Below, piece after piece: positions 55,265 to 64,000 of a DNA stretch of 64,000 nt. The stretch covers positions 49,944 through 113,943 of the forward strand of contig SHVK01000001.1 in the NCBI GenBank assembly GCA_009694285.1. Direction: 5' to 3'. This stretch comes from Candidatus Nanopelagicaceae bacterium. GTDB lineage: Bacteria; Actinomycetota; Actinomycetes; Nanopelagicales; Nanopelagicaceae. Numbering within the stretch: the stretch's first letter is position 1; each line of letters starts with the position of its first letter. The position numbers were made by a program, and so were the translations under genes. Under the pieces are notes generated by a model, which saw only the letters and a program-made list of their open reading frames with translations, had not been told where the DNA came from and did no database searches.

Positions 55265-55977
55265 TACTTTTGCCGGCCGTCGATGTTAAAGATGGCCAAG
55301 CAGTTCGCTTGGTACAAGGAGCCCTTGAAAATGAAACAAAGTATGGAAACCCATTAGATGCAGCATTAGATTTTCAAAGTGCTGGTGCCGAATGGATCCA
55401 TCTTGTTGATCTTGATGCAGCTTTCGGAATTGGTAGTAATGCCGCGCTTCTAGCTGAGGTTGTTGGCGCGCTAGATGTAAAAGTTGAACTCTCTGGTGGA
55501 ATTCGCGACGACGAATCCCTTGAACGGGCATTGGCAACTGGATGTGCTCGCATAAACCTTGGAACTGCAGCGTTAGAGAATCCGGATTGGACCGCGCAGG
55601 TAATGGCTAAACATGGCGAAAAGATTGCGGTAGGACTTGATGTTCGTGGTCACACCCTTGCTGCACGTGGCTGGACTACTGAAGGTGGAAATCTTTTCGA
55701 AACGATTGAAAGGTTAGATCGTGATGGTTGTGCACGTTATGTGTTAACTGATGTAGCGAAAGATGGAACATTGATGGGCCCAAATATCAAATTATTGAGA
55801 GAAGTTGCAGCAGTGACTGATCGTCCCATTATTGCAAGTGGCGGAGTCTCATCACTAGCCGACCTTGAAGCACTTCGAGAATTAACGACAATTGGAGTCG
55901 AAGGAGCAATCGTTGGTAAAGCTCTATATGCAGGTGCATTTACTTTAAGCGAAGCGTTAGCGAAGGTTAGTCAATAG
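55255..55977 (+). CDS. priA: Phosphoribosyl isomerase A (bifunctional HisA/TrpF, PriA)
   Basis: 240 residues from ATG 55255, giving [66 protein letters not shown] and [13 protein letters not shown] match actinobacterial PriA, including the RGW loop involved in its dual substrate use, rather than plain HisA. It isomerises both ProFAR and PRA. No separate trpF is seen among the trp genes here. The TTG at 55243 is unlikely. Overlaps hisH and hisF. Confidence 0.9.
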   Translation: MRLILLPAVDVKDGQAVRLVQGALENETKYGNPLDAALDFQSAGAEWIHLVDLDAAFGIGSNAALLAEVVGALDVKVELSGGIRDDESLERALATGCARINLGTAALENPDWTAQVMAKHGEKIAVGLDVRGHTLAARGWTTEGGNLFETIERLDRDGCARYVLTDVAKDGTLMGPNIKLLREVAAVTDRPIIASGGVSSLADLEALRELTTIGVEGAIVGKALYAGAFTLSEALAKVSQ

Positions 55978-56735
55978 TGAATCCTTCGATCAGAATTATT
56001 CCGTGTTTAGATGTGACTGAAGGAAGAGTTGTAAAAGGTATTAATTTTACAAACCTGAAAGATGCCGGAGATCCAGTTGAGATGGCTCGGGTTTACGATC
56101 TCGAAGGTGCAGATGAATTAACTTTTCTTGATATCAGTGCAAGTACCGGCAATCGGCAGACCACTTATGATGTTGTTGGTCGTACTGCTGAACAAGTTTT
56201 TATACCATTAACTGTTGGTGGTGGGGTACGTACAGTGGCTGATGTTGATAAATTGTTGAGAGCCGGTGCAGATAAAATTTCAGTGAACACCGCAGCGATT
56301 GAAAGACCTGAATTGTTAAGTGAGATTAATCAACATTTTGGAGCTCAAGTTCTTGTCTTGTCTGTCGATGCCAGACGAGGTGCAACTGCAAGCAGTTTTG
56401 AACTTACAACTCACGGAGGTACACGGGGCACCGGGATTGACGCAATTGAATGGGTTAAGCAAGCTTGCGATTTGGGCGTAGGAGAAATTTTACTTAACTC
56501 AATGGATGCGGATGGCACTCGAGCCGGCTATGACTTAGAGATGATCCAACTTTTGCGACCACATATTTCAACCCCAATGATTGCCAGTGGTGGCGCAGGC
56601 GCGCTTGAAGATTTTTCACGGGCAATTGATGCCGGCGCAGATGCACTTCTGGCAGCTAGCGTGTTTCACTTTGGGGTCTATCGGATTTCACAGATCAAAG
56701 AGTTCTTGCGCTCTGCTGGATATCTGATCCGATGA
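55977..56735 (+). CDS. hisF: Imidazole glycerol phosphate synthase, cyclase subunit HisF
   Basis: 252 residues. [19 protein letters not shown] with catalytic Asp, [64 protein letters not shown] with the second Asp, and [12 protein letters not shown]. It forms IGP and AICAR with HisH. GTG start inside the TAGTGA overlap with priA. Confidence 0.96.
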   Translation: MNPSIRIIPCLDVTEGRVVKGINFTNLKDAGDPVEMARVYDLEGADELTFLDISASTGNRQTTYDVVGRTAEQVFIPLTVGGGVRTVADVDKLLRAGADKISVNTAAIERPELLSEINQHFGAQVLVLSVDARRGATASSFELTTHGGTRGTGIDAIEWVKQACDLGVGEILLNSMDADGTRAGYDLEMIQLLRPHISTPMIASGGAGALEDFSRAIDAGADALLAASVFHFGVYRISQIKEFLRSAGYLIR

Positions 56736-56778
56736 ATGGCAAATGCGGGAATGGCCACAGATGGGGGAGAATAGGCAG

Positions 56779-57117
56779 ATGAAGATCTCCGCTGATTTAG
56801 CGAATTTACTTGATCGCGAAAATGGCCTTGTGGCTGTTGTGGTTCAAGAGGATGAAAGCAATGAAGTTTTGATGCTCGCATGGATGAATCGAGAGGCACT
56901 TGAAAAAACATTAGAAAGTCATGAAGCTACTTATTGGAGCAGAAGTAGAAATGAATTATGGGTTAAAGGCGCAACTTCTGGGAATACGCAAGAAGTTGTT
57001 TCAGCCTCAGTAGATTGTGATGGTGATGCAATATTGCTTCGGGTGCATCAAAAAGGTGTTGCATGCCATACCGGTGCTCATTCATGCTTCTCAAATGAGA
57101 TTGAGATTTCAGGGTGA
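56779..57117 (+). CDS. hisI: Phosphoribosyl-AMP cyclohydrolase
   Basis: 112 residues from ATG 56779, supported by GGGGGAG upstream; the GTG-type frame from 56743 adds an unlike-family tail. [63 protein letters not shown] with the zinc/magnesium ligands. No HisE domain is fused. The stop overlaps trpE (GTGA), joining his and trp genes into one run. Confidence 0.94.
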   Translation: MKISADLANLLDRENGLVAVVVQEDESNEVLMLAWMNREALEKTLESHEATYWSRSRNELWVKGATSGNTQEVVSASVDCDGDAILLRVHQKGVACHTGAHSCFSNEIEISG

Positions 57118-58595
57118 GACTAGAAGAGTTTCGCGAACTTGCTAAAAAAAATAATGTTATCCCAGTAACGCGCAAATTTTTAGCCGATGGTGAAACAGCA
57201 TTATCTTTATATCGGAAGTTAGCTCAAGAACGGCCTGGTACTTTTTTACTTGAATCTGCTGAGAATGGAAAGATTTGGTCAAGATATTCATTCATTGGCG
57301 TTAATAGTCAGGCAACGCTAACTGAAGAGCATGGATTAGCAGTATGGAAAGGAAGTAAACCCGCTGGTGCGCCAGAAGGTATCGATCCGCTTGAGGCCTT
57401 GCGGATCACAACCTCTCATCTAAAAAGTGCTGAGATTTCTGGACTTCCTCCTCTGGCGAGTGGACTAGTTGGTTACCTTGGTTATGACGCGGTCAGAAGG
57501 ATGGAAAAGTTACCGAATTTAGCCAAAGATGATCTTCATCTTCCAGAGATGGCTTTTCAATTAATTTCAGATTTAGCTGTATTTGATCATTCTGATGGAA
57601 CAGTCTTACTTGTTGCAAATGCCATTAATTGGGATGGTACGAGTGAACGAGTTGATCAAGCTTGGGAAAATGCAATTGAGCGTATTGAGAAAATGCATAA
57701 AGATCTTTTGGTGCCTTTGGCGGGACAAGTCGATACTGTCGGTGAAAAAAGCAAGGCTGATTTTATTCGCGCCACATCATCAGTAGATTTTAGAAAAAAT
57801 GTAGAGTTAATAAAAGAAGAAATCAGATCTGGTGAGGCATTCCAAGTTGTACTTTCGCAACGTTTTTCCACTCCTTGCGAGGCAAGTTCGATCGATGTTT
57901 ATCGAATGTTGCGTTTGCATAATCCAAGTCCGTATATGTACCTGATCAGATTTCATGATGGTGTAGATATCGTTGGTTCAAGTCCAGAAGCTTTGATAAA
58001 AATCTCAGATCGTAAAGCCATGATCCATCCAATTGCCGGCACTAGACATAGAGGCGTTACGGCTGAGGAAGATATCGAAATTGGTAATGAGTTGATCTCT
58101 GACCCTAAAGAACGTGCTGAACATTTAATGCTGGTTGATTTAGGACGCAATGATTTAGGCCGCGTATGTAAAGCCGGCTCTGTAGAGGTAATTGAATTCA
58201 TGAATGTCGAACGTTATTCGCATGTCATGCACATAGTTTCAACGGTGACTGGCGAATTAAATAATGAGATATCTGTAGTTGATGCCCTTGCAGCGGTATT
58301 TCCAGCGGGAACTTTGTCAGGCGCTCCGAAACCCCGCGCTATGGAAATTATTGAAAAGTTAGAACCTACAAGGCGTGCTTTGTATGGCGGATGCATTGGT
58401 TACTTTGACTTCAACGGCAATCTTGATACCGCAATCGCAATTCGCACGGCACTTATCAGAGATGGAATTGCTTATGTACAAGCAGGCGCTGGAATTGTTG
58501 CAGATTCAATTCCAGAAAGTGAAGATAACGAGTGCTTGAATAAGGCTGCGGCAGTTTTGGGCGCTATTGCTGCTGCTAAGAATTTAGTTAAATAA
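57114..58595 (+). CDS. trpE: Anthranilate synthase component I
   Basis: 493 residues. N-terminal feedback region with [18 protein letters not shown] (the LLES motif for tryptophan binding), then the chorismate-binding domain: [56 protein letters not shown] and [15 protein letters not shown]. No TrpG domain is fused and trpG is not nearby. GTG start overlapping hisI. Confidence 0.95.
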   Translation: MRLEEFRELAKKNNVIPVTRKFLADGETALSLYRKLAQERPGTFLLESAENGKIWSRYSFIGVNSQATLTEEHGLAVWKGSKPAGAPEGIDPLEALRITTSHLKSAEISGLPPLASGLVGYLGYDAVRRMEKLPNLAKDDLHLPEMAFQLISDLAVFDHSDGTVLLVANAINWDGTSERVDQAWENAIERIEKMHKDLLVPLAGQVDTVGEKSKADFIRATSSVDFRKNVELIKEEIRSGEAFQVVLSQRFSTPCEASSIDVYRMLRLHNPSPYMYLIRFHDGVDIVGSSPEALIKISDRKAMIHPIAGTRHRGVTAEEDIEIGNELISDPKERAEHLMLVDLGRNDLGRVCKAGSVEVIEFMNVERYSHVMHIVSTVTGELNNEISVVDALAAVFPAGTLSGAPKPRAMEIIEKLEPTRRALYGGCIGYFDFNGNLDTAIAIRTALIRDGIAYVQAGAGIVADSIPESEDNECLNKAAAVLGAIAAAKNLVK

Positions 58596-58605
58596 ATTGA
58601 AAGCC

Positions 58606-58737
58606 ATGCGATTGTTTTTCAAGGGTTTTTTCAGATTTCTGCGTAGAAGTGGTTCAAAAAAGCTTCCTGCTAAATACGAGCGCTCTGTTCAAGACCCATG
58701 GCGCGCTTTGGATAAAGGAATGGATCCAACCCTCTAG
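58606..58737 (+). CDS. Small basic protein of the trp operon (43 aa)
   Basis: ATG-started frame, 10 bp after trpE. It reads MRLFFKGFFRFLRRSG, an amphipathic basic start, then KKLPAKYERSVQDPWRALDKG and ends MDPTL. The second half (DPWRALDKGxDPT) looks like a constrained motif. It lies between trpE and the DUF6704 gene with consistent strand and spacing, so it is probably real. Function unknown; membrane-surface binding by the N-terminal helix is possible. Confidence 0.6.
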   Translation: MRLFFKGFFRFLRRSGSKKLPAKYERSVQDPWRALDKGMDPTL

Positions 58738-58796
58738 AATTAAGCCAAGTGAGCGGGAAACAAGGTAGCAAAAAGCGAGTAAGCAGGAGGAGTTAA

Positions 58797-58994
58797 ATGG
58801 ACAACAATCATGGTCATACCGTCGCTGCCTGGGTTACAACTATTTTGGCTATCGTCGGCTCTACTGTGGCAAGCGTGGCTTTTGTTATAGCAAATGTTAA
58901 TGTTGCAATTATTGGAATTATTGTGACCGTGGCAGCCCCGTTTGTCGGTCTAGTTCTTCGTCAACTGGGATATGGTCAGAAAGCTAAACGGTAA
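58797..58994 (+). CDS. DUF6704-type small membrane protein of the trp operon
   Basis: 65 residues: an N-terminal HGHTVAAW motif, two membrane segments (about 12-33 and 36-56), and a basic tail after LGYGQKAKR. Small HGHTxAAW proteins occur between trpE and trpC in many actinobacteria. A strong AGGAGG lies 5 nt before the ATG. Function unknown. Confidence 0.82.
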   Translation: MDNNHGHTVAAWVTTILAIVGSTVASVAFVIANVNVAIIGIIVTVAAPFVGLVLRQLGYGQKAKR

Positions 58995-58998
58995 AATT

Positions 58999-59802
58999 TT
59001 GAACGTACTAGACCAAATAATCGAAGGTGTACGAGAAGATTTAGCAGAACGCAAAAAGTTAGTTGAATTAAATAAATTGATTGCAAAATTATCTGAGGTA
59101 AATCCAGTTATTGATGTACTTCCATCACTTCAAAGTTCTAAGTTATCTGTGATCGCCGAAGTTAAACGATCATCTCCAAGCAAAGGCGCACTTGCGCAAA
59201 TATCGGATCCTGCAGCTCTAGCTCTTAGCTATCAAACAGGAGGAGCTACTGCGGTGAGCGTCTTGACTGAAAGCCGCAAATTCGGTGGCTCACTTGCAGA
59301 TTTATCTGCCGTTAGATCAGCAGTTAATATTCCAATTTTACGTAAAGATTTTACGATTGACGAATATCAAATATTTGAAGCAAGGGCTTATGGTGCCGAT
59401 ATTATTTTGTTGATTGTTGCAGCATTGTCTGATCTGCAACTAAGTGAATTCTTCGCAATTTCAAAATCACTTGGGATGCAAGTGTTAGTTGAAACTCATA
59501 CTCTTGAAGAAGTAGAACGAGCGCTATTGCTTGACCCAGAAATCATTGGGGTAAACGCTCGTGATCTAACTACTTTAAAAATAAATCAAAGTGCATTTAA
59601 TGAATTAGCTACGGCAATACCTGCTGGAACGGTAAAAGTAGCCGAATCAGGAATTGCTTCGATAGCCGATGTAATTTCGTATCGGAATAGCGGCGCCGAG
59701 GCGATCTTGGTAGGAGAAGCCCTTGTTAAAGATGGAGATCCAGCCCAGATGATCCAGAATTTCATAAATCGCGCCGATACCCCGGATATCTCTAAGGTAT
59801 AG
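58999..59802 (+). CDS. trpC: Indole-3-glycerol phosphate synthase
   Basis: 267 residues from TTG 58999, giving the family start [18 protein letters not shown]; an ATG at 58972 would overlap the previous gene by 23 bp. [57 protein letters not shown], and [11 protein letters not shown] are diagnostic. It closes the indole ring. trpD is not in the window. 2 bp to trpB. Confidence 0.93.
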   Translation: MNVLDQIIEGVREDLAERKKLVELNKLIAKLSEVNPVIDVLPSLQSSKLSVIAEVKRSSPSKGALAQISDPAALALSYQTGGATAVSVLTESRKFGGSLADLSAVRSAVNIPILRKDFTIDEYQIFEARAYGADIILLIVAALSDLQLSEFFAISKSLGMQVLVETHTLEEVERALLLDPEIIGVNARDLTTLKINQSAFNELATAIPAGTVKVAESGIASIADVISYRNSGAEAILVGEALVKDGDPAQMIQNFINRADTPDISKV

Positions 59803-59804
59803 CC

Positions 59805-61034
59805 ATGAGTACTACAACTAATTTAACTGGGGGCAAGCCCGACGTCTCAGTAGGCCATTTTGGCGAATATGGTGGCCGGTTTGTGCCTGAAGCATTGGTA
59901 GCTGCCCTGGATGAACTTGCTCAGATGCATATCCAAACCCAATCTGATCCAACATTTATTGCTGCACTAGATGAGTTGCACCGTACTTATTCGGGAAGGC
60001 CAAGCATTATCACTGAGGCGAAACGATTCGCGGCTCATGCTGGCGGAGCAAGGATTATTTTAAAAAGGGAAGATTTAAATCACACCGGTTCGCATAAAAT
60101 TAATAATGTTTTAGGCCAGGCTCTTTTGACTAAAAGAATGGGAAAGAGTCGCGTCATTGCCGAAACTGGTGCGGGGCAGCATGGAGTTGCAACTGCAACA
60201 GCCGCTGCACTTATGGGTCTTGATTGTGTTGTTTACATGGGCGAAGAAGACACCAAACGCCAATCCTTAAATGTTGACCGGATGAAATTACTTGGAGCAG
60301 AAGTTGTTCCTGTTACTTCAGGTTCGCGCACTTTAAAGGATGCGATAAATGAGGCGATGCGAGATTGGGTAACAAATGTTGCAGATACTCATTACATTTT
60401 AGGAACAGTTGCGGGACCACATCCATTTCCGACAATGGTTCGCGATTTCCACCGAATAATTGGTGATGAAGCTAGAGCACAGGTAATTGAATTAACCGGA
60501 AAGCTTCCAGATGCTGTGCTTGCTTGTGTGGGCGGTGGCTCAAATGCAATTGGAATATTTTTCCCATTTATTGAAGATACGTCTGTCAGGTTAATTGGAC
60601 TTGAAGCAGGTGGTGATGGAATTGAAACCGGACGTCATGCGAGTGCGATTAGCGGTGGCAGACCTGGGGTATTGCACGGTGCACGTTCTTATCTACTTCA
60701 AGATAAAGATGGGCAAACCCGTGAGTCACATTCAATTTCAGCAGGCCTTGATTATCCCGGTGTGGGTCCAGAACATGCCTACCTTCATGACATAGGGAGA
60801 GCGGAGTATCGGCCGATTACCGATAAAGAAGCTATGGAAGCGTTCTCACTTCTTTCTCGAACCGAAGGAATAATTCCAGCGATTGAAACTGCACACGCTT
60901 TAGCAGGTGCCATGAAAGTGGGAAATGAGTTAGGTCCAAACGCTACTCTGTTAATAAATCTAAGTGGGCGCGGCGATAAGGATGTTGAGACAGCAGCCAG
61001 TTACTTTAAGAATCTAGAAAATCTGAAGATGTAA
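59805..61034 (+). CDS. trpB: Tryptophan synthase beta chain
   Basis: 409 residues. [16 protein letters not shown], the PLP lysine in [38 protein letters not shown], and [16 protein letters not shown] mark the standard TrpB1 type that works with TrpA. Start follows trpC by 2 bp; the stop overlaps trpA (TAATG). Confidence 0.96.
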   Translation: MSTTTNLTGGKPDVSVGHFGEYGGRFVPEALVAALDELAQMHIQTQSDPTFIAALDELHRTYSGRPSIITEAKRFAAHAGGARIILKREDLNHTGSHKINNVLGQALLTKRMGKSRVIAETGAGQHGVATATAAALMGLDCVVYMGEEDTKRQSLNVDRMKLLGAEVVPVTSGSRTLKDAINEAMRDWVTNVADTHYILGTVAGPHPFPTMVRDFHRIIGDEARAQVIELTGKLPDAVLACVGGGSNAIGIFFPFIEDTSVRLIGLEAGGDGIETGRHASAISGGRPGVLHGARSYLLQDKDGQTRESHSISAGLDYPGVGPEHAYLHDIGRAEYRPITDKEAMEAFSLLSRTEGIIPAIETAHALAGAMKVGNELGPNATLLINLSGRGDKDVETAASYFKNLENLKM

Positions 61035-61834
61035 TGAGCCACTTATCAGAAAGGCTCGCGCAGTTAAAAAGTGAAAATAGAGCGGCATTTATTGCATACC
61101 TTCCAGCGGGATTTCCGACAGTCGAAAAAAGTAAAGCCGCGATTGAAGTTTTAGTAAAAAATGGTGCCGACATAATAGAAATTGGATTTCCTTATAGTGA
61201 TCCGATCATGGATGGGCCAATTATCCAAGAGGCAGCAGATATAGCTCTGGCAAATGGTGCGGGCGCAAATGAAGTGCTAGAAATTTTAGAATTTACCACG
61301 AATTTAGATGTACCTGCCGTTGTCATGACTTATTGGAACCCGATTGAGCAATATGGAATATCTAAATTTGCAGATGCTATTAAATCTGCTAATGGTTCTG
61401 GCGTTATTACACCGGATCTGTCACTCGAAGAAGCCAAACCTTGGATTAACGAAAGTACTCGAGCTGGCATCAATAATATTTTTGTTGCAGCACCAAGCTC
61501 ATTACCTGAACGTCTAAACCAAGTTGCATCAGCGTGTTCTGGGTTTGTCTATGCAGCGAGTTTAATGGGAGTGACTGGAACGAGAACAAGCGTTTCATCA
61601 TCGGCAAAAGAATTAGTCGCACGGATTCGCGAAACGGTACAAACTCCGGTGTGCGTTGGTCTGGGGGTTTCCACACCAGAACAGGCAAAAGAAGTTGCAA
61701 CTTATGCGGATGGGGTAATTGTTGGATCTGCCTTGATTAAAATCTTACTTGAACAATCAAATTTTGAAACAGGCTTAAAAGAATTAGCAACTTTGACTAA
61801 AAGTTTGGCTGATGGAATAAGGCAAGCGCGATGA
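61034..61834 (+). CDS. trpA: Tryptophan synthase alpha chain
   Basis: 266 residues. AFIAYLPAGFP, EIGFPYSDPIMDGPIIQEA with the catalytic Glu and Asp, GVITPDLSLEEA and VGLGVSTPEQA. It cleaves indole-glycerol phosphate and channels indole to TrpB. Overlaps trpB by 1 bp and the MauE-like gene by 4 bp. Confidence 0.95.
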   Translation: MSHLSERLAQLKSENRAAFIAYLPAGFPTVEKSKAAIEVLVKNGADIIEIGFPYSDPIMDGPIIQEAADIALANGAGANEVLEILEFTTNLDVPAVVMTYWNPIEQYGISKFADAIKSANGSGVITPDLSLEEAKPWINESTRAGINNIFVAAPSSLPERLNQVASACSGFVYAASLMGVTGTRTSVSSSAKELVARIRETVQTPVCVGLGVSTPEQAKEVATYADGVIVGSALIKILLEQSNFETGLKELATLTKSLADGIRQAR

Positions 61835-62307
61835 ATCTAGCAATGCTTTTTACATCACCTCGTTTAAATTGGCTTGGATTATTTGCTCGTTTAACTCTTG
61901 GCGGTGTCTTATTTATCGCCGGCGCATTAAAAGTCACCACCCCCTATAAAGCCGCTGCCGCAATGCGGGCATATGAGCTTTTGCCTATCAATATTGCAAA
62001 TCTATTTGGATACGCACTACCGTGGTTCGAACTAGGTTTAGGAGCATTATTGATTTTAGGAGTCGCAACTCGACTCTCAGCATTTTTTGCAGGATCTCTA
62101 ATGATTGTATTTATCTTGGCGATCTCTTCAGCCTGGGCTCGTGGCTTATCTATTGATTGCGGATGTTTTGGCGGTGGCGGACAGGTCGCCCCTGGGGAAA
62201 CTAATTATTTGCAAGAAATATTGCGCGACTTCGGGCTAGCCCTTTTGGCGGTTTATTTATATTGGCGACCACATACCAAGTGGGCTTTAGAGCCGGGGTC
62301 AAGGTAG
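61831..62307 (+). CDS. MauE/DoxX-type redox membrane protein
   Basis: 158 residues, four membrane segments. LTLGGVLFIAGALKV, ELLP, WFELGLGALLILGVATRLSAF, and the conserved CGCFGGGG cysteine motif after SIDCG identify the MauE branch. Members are linked with thiol-disulfide exchange and often stand next to DsbA-like genes. A DsbA-like gene follows within 10 bp. Start overlaps the trpA stop. Confidence 0.86.
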   Translation: MNLAMLFTSPRLNWLGLFARLTLGGVLFIAGALKVTTPYKAAAAMRAYELLPINIANLFGYALPWFELGLGALLILGVATRLSAFFAGSLMIVFILAISSAWARGLSIDCGCFGGGGQVAPGETNYLQEILRDFGLALLAVYLYWRPHTKWALEPGSR

Positions 62308-62316
62308 TATTTGAGA

Positions 62317-63000
62317 ATGGTCAATAACAAAGGCAAATCTTCAGGTGATCCAATAACAAGATGGTTAGTCATTGGAATGGTTGCTTTAGTTGTTGTCGTG
62401 GGGGCAGGCATTTCGATCTTTAATAATTCGAGTAAGAAAACTGCGGTACTTCCAAGTGCGGCCTCAGTAAAAGACGGTTATGGAATAGTTTTCAATGGTG
62501 ACTTAACACCTGTAATTGATGTCTGGGAAGATTTTCAATGTCCAAGTTGCAAAGTCTTTGAGAGCACAAATGGAGCAGCACTAAAAGCACTTGCGGTAGA
62601 AAAGAAAGCAAAAATTGTCTTTCACCCGCTTTCATTTTTAGGTCCAGAATCAGTTTATGCGGCAAATGGAGCAGCTTGTGCTGCAGACCAAGGAAAATTC
62701 CTTGAGTACAACGCATTTATGTATGCAAATCAACCAGCTGAAAATTCTGGTGCATGGAGTAATGAAGGTGTGATTGCAACTGCAGCAGCAGCAGGTGTAA
62801 CAGGTGCTGAGTTTGAAACTTGTGTAAATAAAGGCAAGTACGCTGATTGGGTCGGAAATGTTGGTAGCGAAGGATCAAAGCAAAATGTTAATTCAACACC
62901 AACAGTTTTCATAAATGGAAAAGAAATTGATCGCGCAAGTGGTGCTTATTACTCAGCCCCAGAATTTATGAAGTTATTAGTTGCAGCTGGCATCAAGTAA
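62317..63000 (+). CDS. DsbA-family thiol:disulfide protein, membrane-anchored
   Basis: 227 residues from ATG 62317. One N-terminal membrane anchor (about 17-37), then a thioredoxin-fold domain with active site CPSC (DFQCPSCKVFE, near residue 75), the inserted helical region, and the cis-Pro loop STPTVFINGKEI. It probably acts outside the membrane on exported proteins, with the MauE-like protein as its redox partner. Confidence 0.9.
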   Translation: MVNNKGKSSGDPITRWLVIGMVALVVVVGAGISIFNNSSKKTAVLPSAASVKDGYGIVFNGDLTPVIDVWEDFQCPSCKVFESTNGAALKALAVEKKAKIVFHPLSFLGPESVYAANGAACAADQGKFLEYNAFMYANQPAENSGAWSNEGVIATAAAAGVTGAEFETCVNKGKYADWVGNVGSEGSKQNVNSTPTVFINGKEIDRASGAYYSAPEFMKLLVAAGIK

Positions 63001-63008
63001 AAAATCAC

Positions 63009-63827
63009 GTGAGTAATTGGGCCGCGATTCCTTCTCCCACATTATCTGAAGTAAATATTGGTCCGTTAACTTTACATTTTTATGCACTTTGTATAATTGC
63101 TGGAATAGTTATTGCAGTTCGAGTTGGCGATAAGCGGTTTGTAAATCGTGGTGGAGATCTCGGTGATGTGGCAACAATTGCTTTCTGGTCAGTCCCAGCT
63201 GGAATCATTGGTGGGCGGATTTATCATGTGATTACATCTTGGGGCAGTTTTTCCTCACCTTTGGATGTAATTGCAATTTGGCGTGGTGGGTTAGGAATTT
63301 GGGGCGCAATTTCACTTGGCACAGTTGGAGCTTGGTTTGGATATAGATCTCTATTAAAAAGCAAGCCACAACTACCAACTTTTGGAGTATTTCTTGATGC
63401 GCTGGCTCCCGGAGTATTACTTGCCCAAGCGGTTGGAAGATGGGGCAATTGGTTCAATATAGAGTTATTTGGAAAACCATTAAATGCTCCATGGGCGCTA
63501 CACGTCCCATTAACTTCTCGACCAAGCGGATACGCAGCATTTACAACATTTCACCCAACTTTTTTATATGAATCACTCTGGTGTGTGGCTGTAGCCATAC
63601 TTTTGATCATTGCTGACAAGGCTGGATTTTTTGCAAGAGCTAAAGCAGGTACTTTGTTCATCGCATATGTGGCTTTGTACACCCTTGGGAGAGGGTTGAT
63701 CGAAGTATTGCGGATTGATTCCAGTGCACATGTTTTAGGGATGCGGCTAAACTTTTGGAGTTCGCTGGTAATCTTCGTCGGATTTAGCGCATGGTTTGTG
63801 GCGCGAAAAGTAAGCCAAAAGCGATAA
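63009..63827 (+). CDS. lgt: Prolipoprotein diacylglyceryl transferase Lgt
   Basis: 272 residues, about seven membrane segments. LHFYALCIIAGIVIAV, GGRIYHVITSW, the Lgt signature GRWGNWFNIELFGKP, and HPTFLYESLW, RGLIEVLRID are conserved. It adds diacylglycerol to the lipobox Cys, the step before LspA. GTG start, 8 bp after the DsbA-like gene. Confidence 0.95.
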   Translation: MSNWAAIPSPTLSEVNIGPLTLHFYALCIIAGIVIAVRVGDKRFVNRGGDLGDVATIAFWSVPAGIIGGRIYHVITSWGSFSSPLDVIAIWRGGLGIWGAISLGTVGAWFGYRSLLKSKPQLPTFGVFLDALAPGVLLAQAVGRWGNWFNIELFGKPLNAPWALHVPLTSRPSGYAAFTTFHPTFLYESLWCVAVAILLIIADKAGFFARAKAGTLFIAYVALYTLGRGLIEVLRIDSSAHVLGMRLNFWSSLVIFVGFSAWFVARKVSQKR

Positions 63828-63830
63828 TCT
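63825..63830 (+). promoter_or_regulatory. Putative -10 element of the VIT-family gene (leaderless)
   Basis: TAATCT, overlapping the lgt stop codon, 6 nt before the ATG at 63837; no Shine-Dalgarno. Confidence 0.45.
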
Positions 63831-63836
63831 ACTCTC

Positions 63837-64000
63837 ATGCCTCTTAAAGATGTTTATGCTAGAAATTTAGAGCACCGCACTCACCGTTCTGGGTGGTTGC
63901 GAGCTGCGGTTTTGGGCGTAAATGATGGGTTGGTTTCTACGGCAAGTTTGATGATTGGTGTTGCCGCTGCGCAAGCCAGCACAAATGCAATTGTGACTGC
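63837..64000 (+). CDS. VIT1/CCC1-family iron/manganese transporter, N-terminal part
   Basis: Cut by the right edge; 54 codons are visible. EHRTHRSGWLRAAVLGVNDGLVSTASLMIGVAAAQ is the VIT1 signature, covering the cytoplasmic start and first membrane helix. The family moves Fe2+ or Mn2+ out of the cytosol. Confidence 0.88.
   Translation, partial: MPLKDVYARNLEHRTHRSGWLRAAVLGVNDGLVSTASLMIGVAAAQASTNAIVT

Overview
This window looks like the chromosome of a small-genome, AT-rich actinobacterium. It most resembles the freshwater acI lineage (order Nanopelagicales, e.g. Candidatus Planktophila or Nanopelagicus). The reasons are actinobacterial gene order (a Ser/Thr kinase, isoprenyl synthase and metF upstream of the dcw cluster; ftsZ-pgeF-yggS-sepF-yggT-ileS-dksA-like-lspA-rluD-dnaE1; his-trp-lgt), actinobacterial families (DUF3040, DUF6504, DUF6704, PriA, a type 2 IleRS), unusually low GC by eye for the phylum, tight packing with many overlapping starts and stops, and the carotenoid genes known from acI. 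The lineage is inferred; no database was searched. No tRNA, rRNA, insertion sequence, prophage or CRISPR array was seen.

Layout. 1-2.2 kb: the start of an endonuclease IV gene and a PASTA-domain Ser/Thr kinase. 2.2-3.5 kb: a TPP-riboswitch-controlled PnuC-family transporter (probably PnuT, thiamine uptake) with a P-loop kinase. 3.5-7.6 kb: core carotenoid genes crtYc-crtYd and, on the other strand, crtE-crtI-crtB. 7.6-10.6 kb: metF, a CDP-alcohol phosphatidyltransferase and an M81 metallopeptidase. 10.6-15.5 kb: a second carotenoid block (CrtD-like desaturase, GT2 glycosyltransferase, CruF hydratase, CrtA-like monooxygenase, alpha/beta hydrolase). 15.6-19.2 kb: a TSUP exporter, a polyprenol-phosphate mannose synthase, and a KduD-like/zinc dehydrogenase pair. 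19.2-24.1 kb: a damage-inducible translesion operon (SOS box, DUF6504, dnaE2, dinB). 24.2-42.3 kb: DUF3040, a flavin reductase, then a nearly unbroken dcw cluster mraZ-rsmH-ftsL-ftsI-murE-murF-mraY-murD-ftsW-murG-murC-ftsQ-ftsZ-pgeF-yggS-sepF-yggT. 42.2-45.6 kb: ileS on the opposite strand under a T-box. 45.7-51.5 kb: a DksA-like protein, lspA, rluD, dnaE1. 51.6-57.1 kb: hisD-C-B-H-priA-F-I. 57.1-61.8 kb: trpE, two small ORFs, trpC-B-A. 61.8-64 kb: a MauE/DsbA-like redox pair, lgt, and the start of a VIT-family transporter.

How the parts work together. The dcw genes make peptidoglycan precursors (MurC-F, MraY, MurG) and the divisome (FtsL/I/W/Q/Z, SepF); the PASTA kinase is a likely sensor of cell-wall state. 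LspA and Lgt mature lipoproteins. The isoprenoid genes make GGPP, then lycopene, then cyclised and further modified carotenoids; cyclisation also provides the precursor for retinal. The his and trp genes form one long run of touching genes, and PriA probably serves both pathways.

The most informative non-coding elements are a TPP riboswitch, a MraZ operator of four GTGG boxes spaced exactly 10 bp apart over the mraZ promoter, a large branched RNA between mraZ and rsmH (matching the position of the actinobacterial mraW RNA motif), an SOS box, an ultrashort-Stem-I T-box before ileS, and a recurring -10-like hexamer 6-7 nt before SD-less start codons that suggests leaderless transcription. divIVA is absent from its usual place between yggT and ileS.
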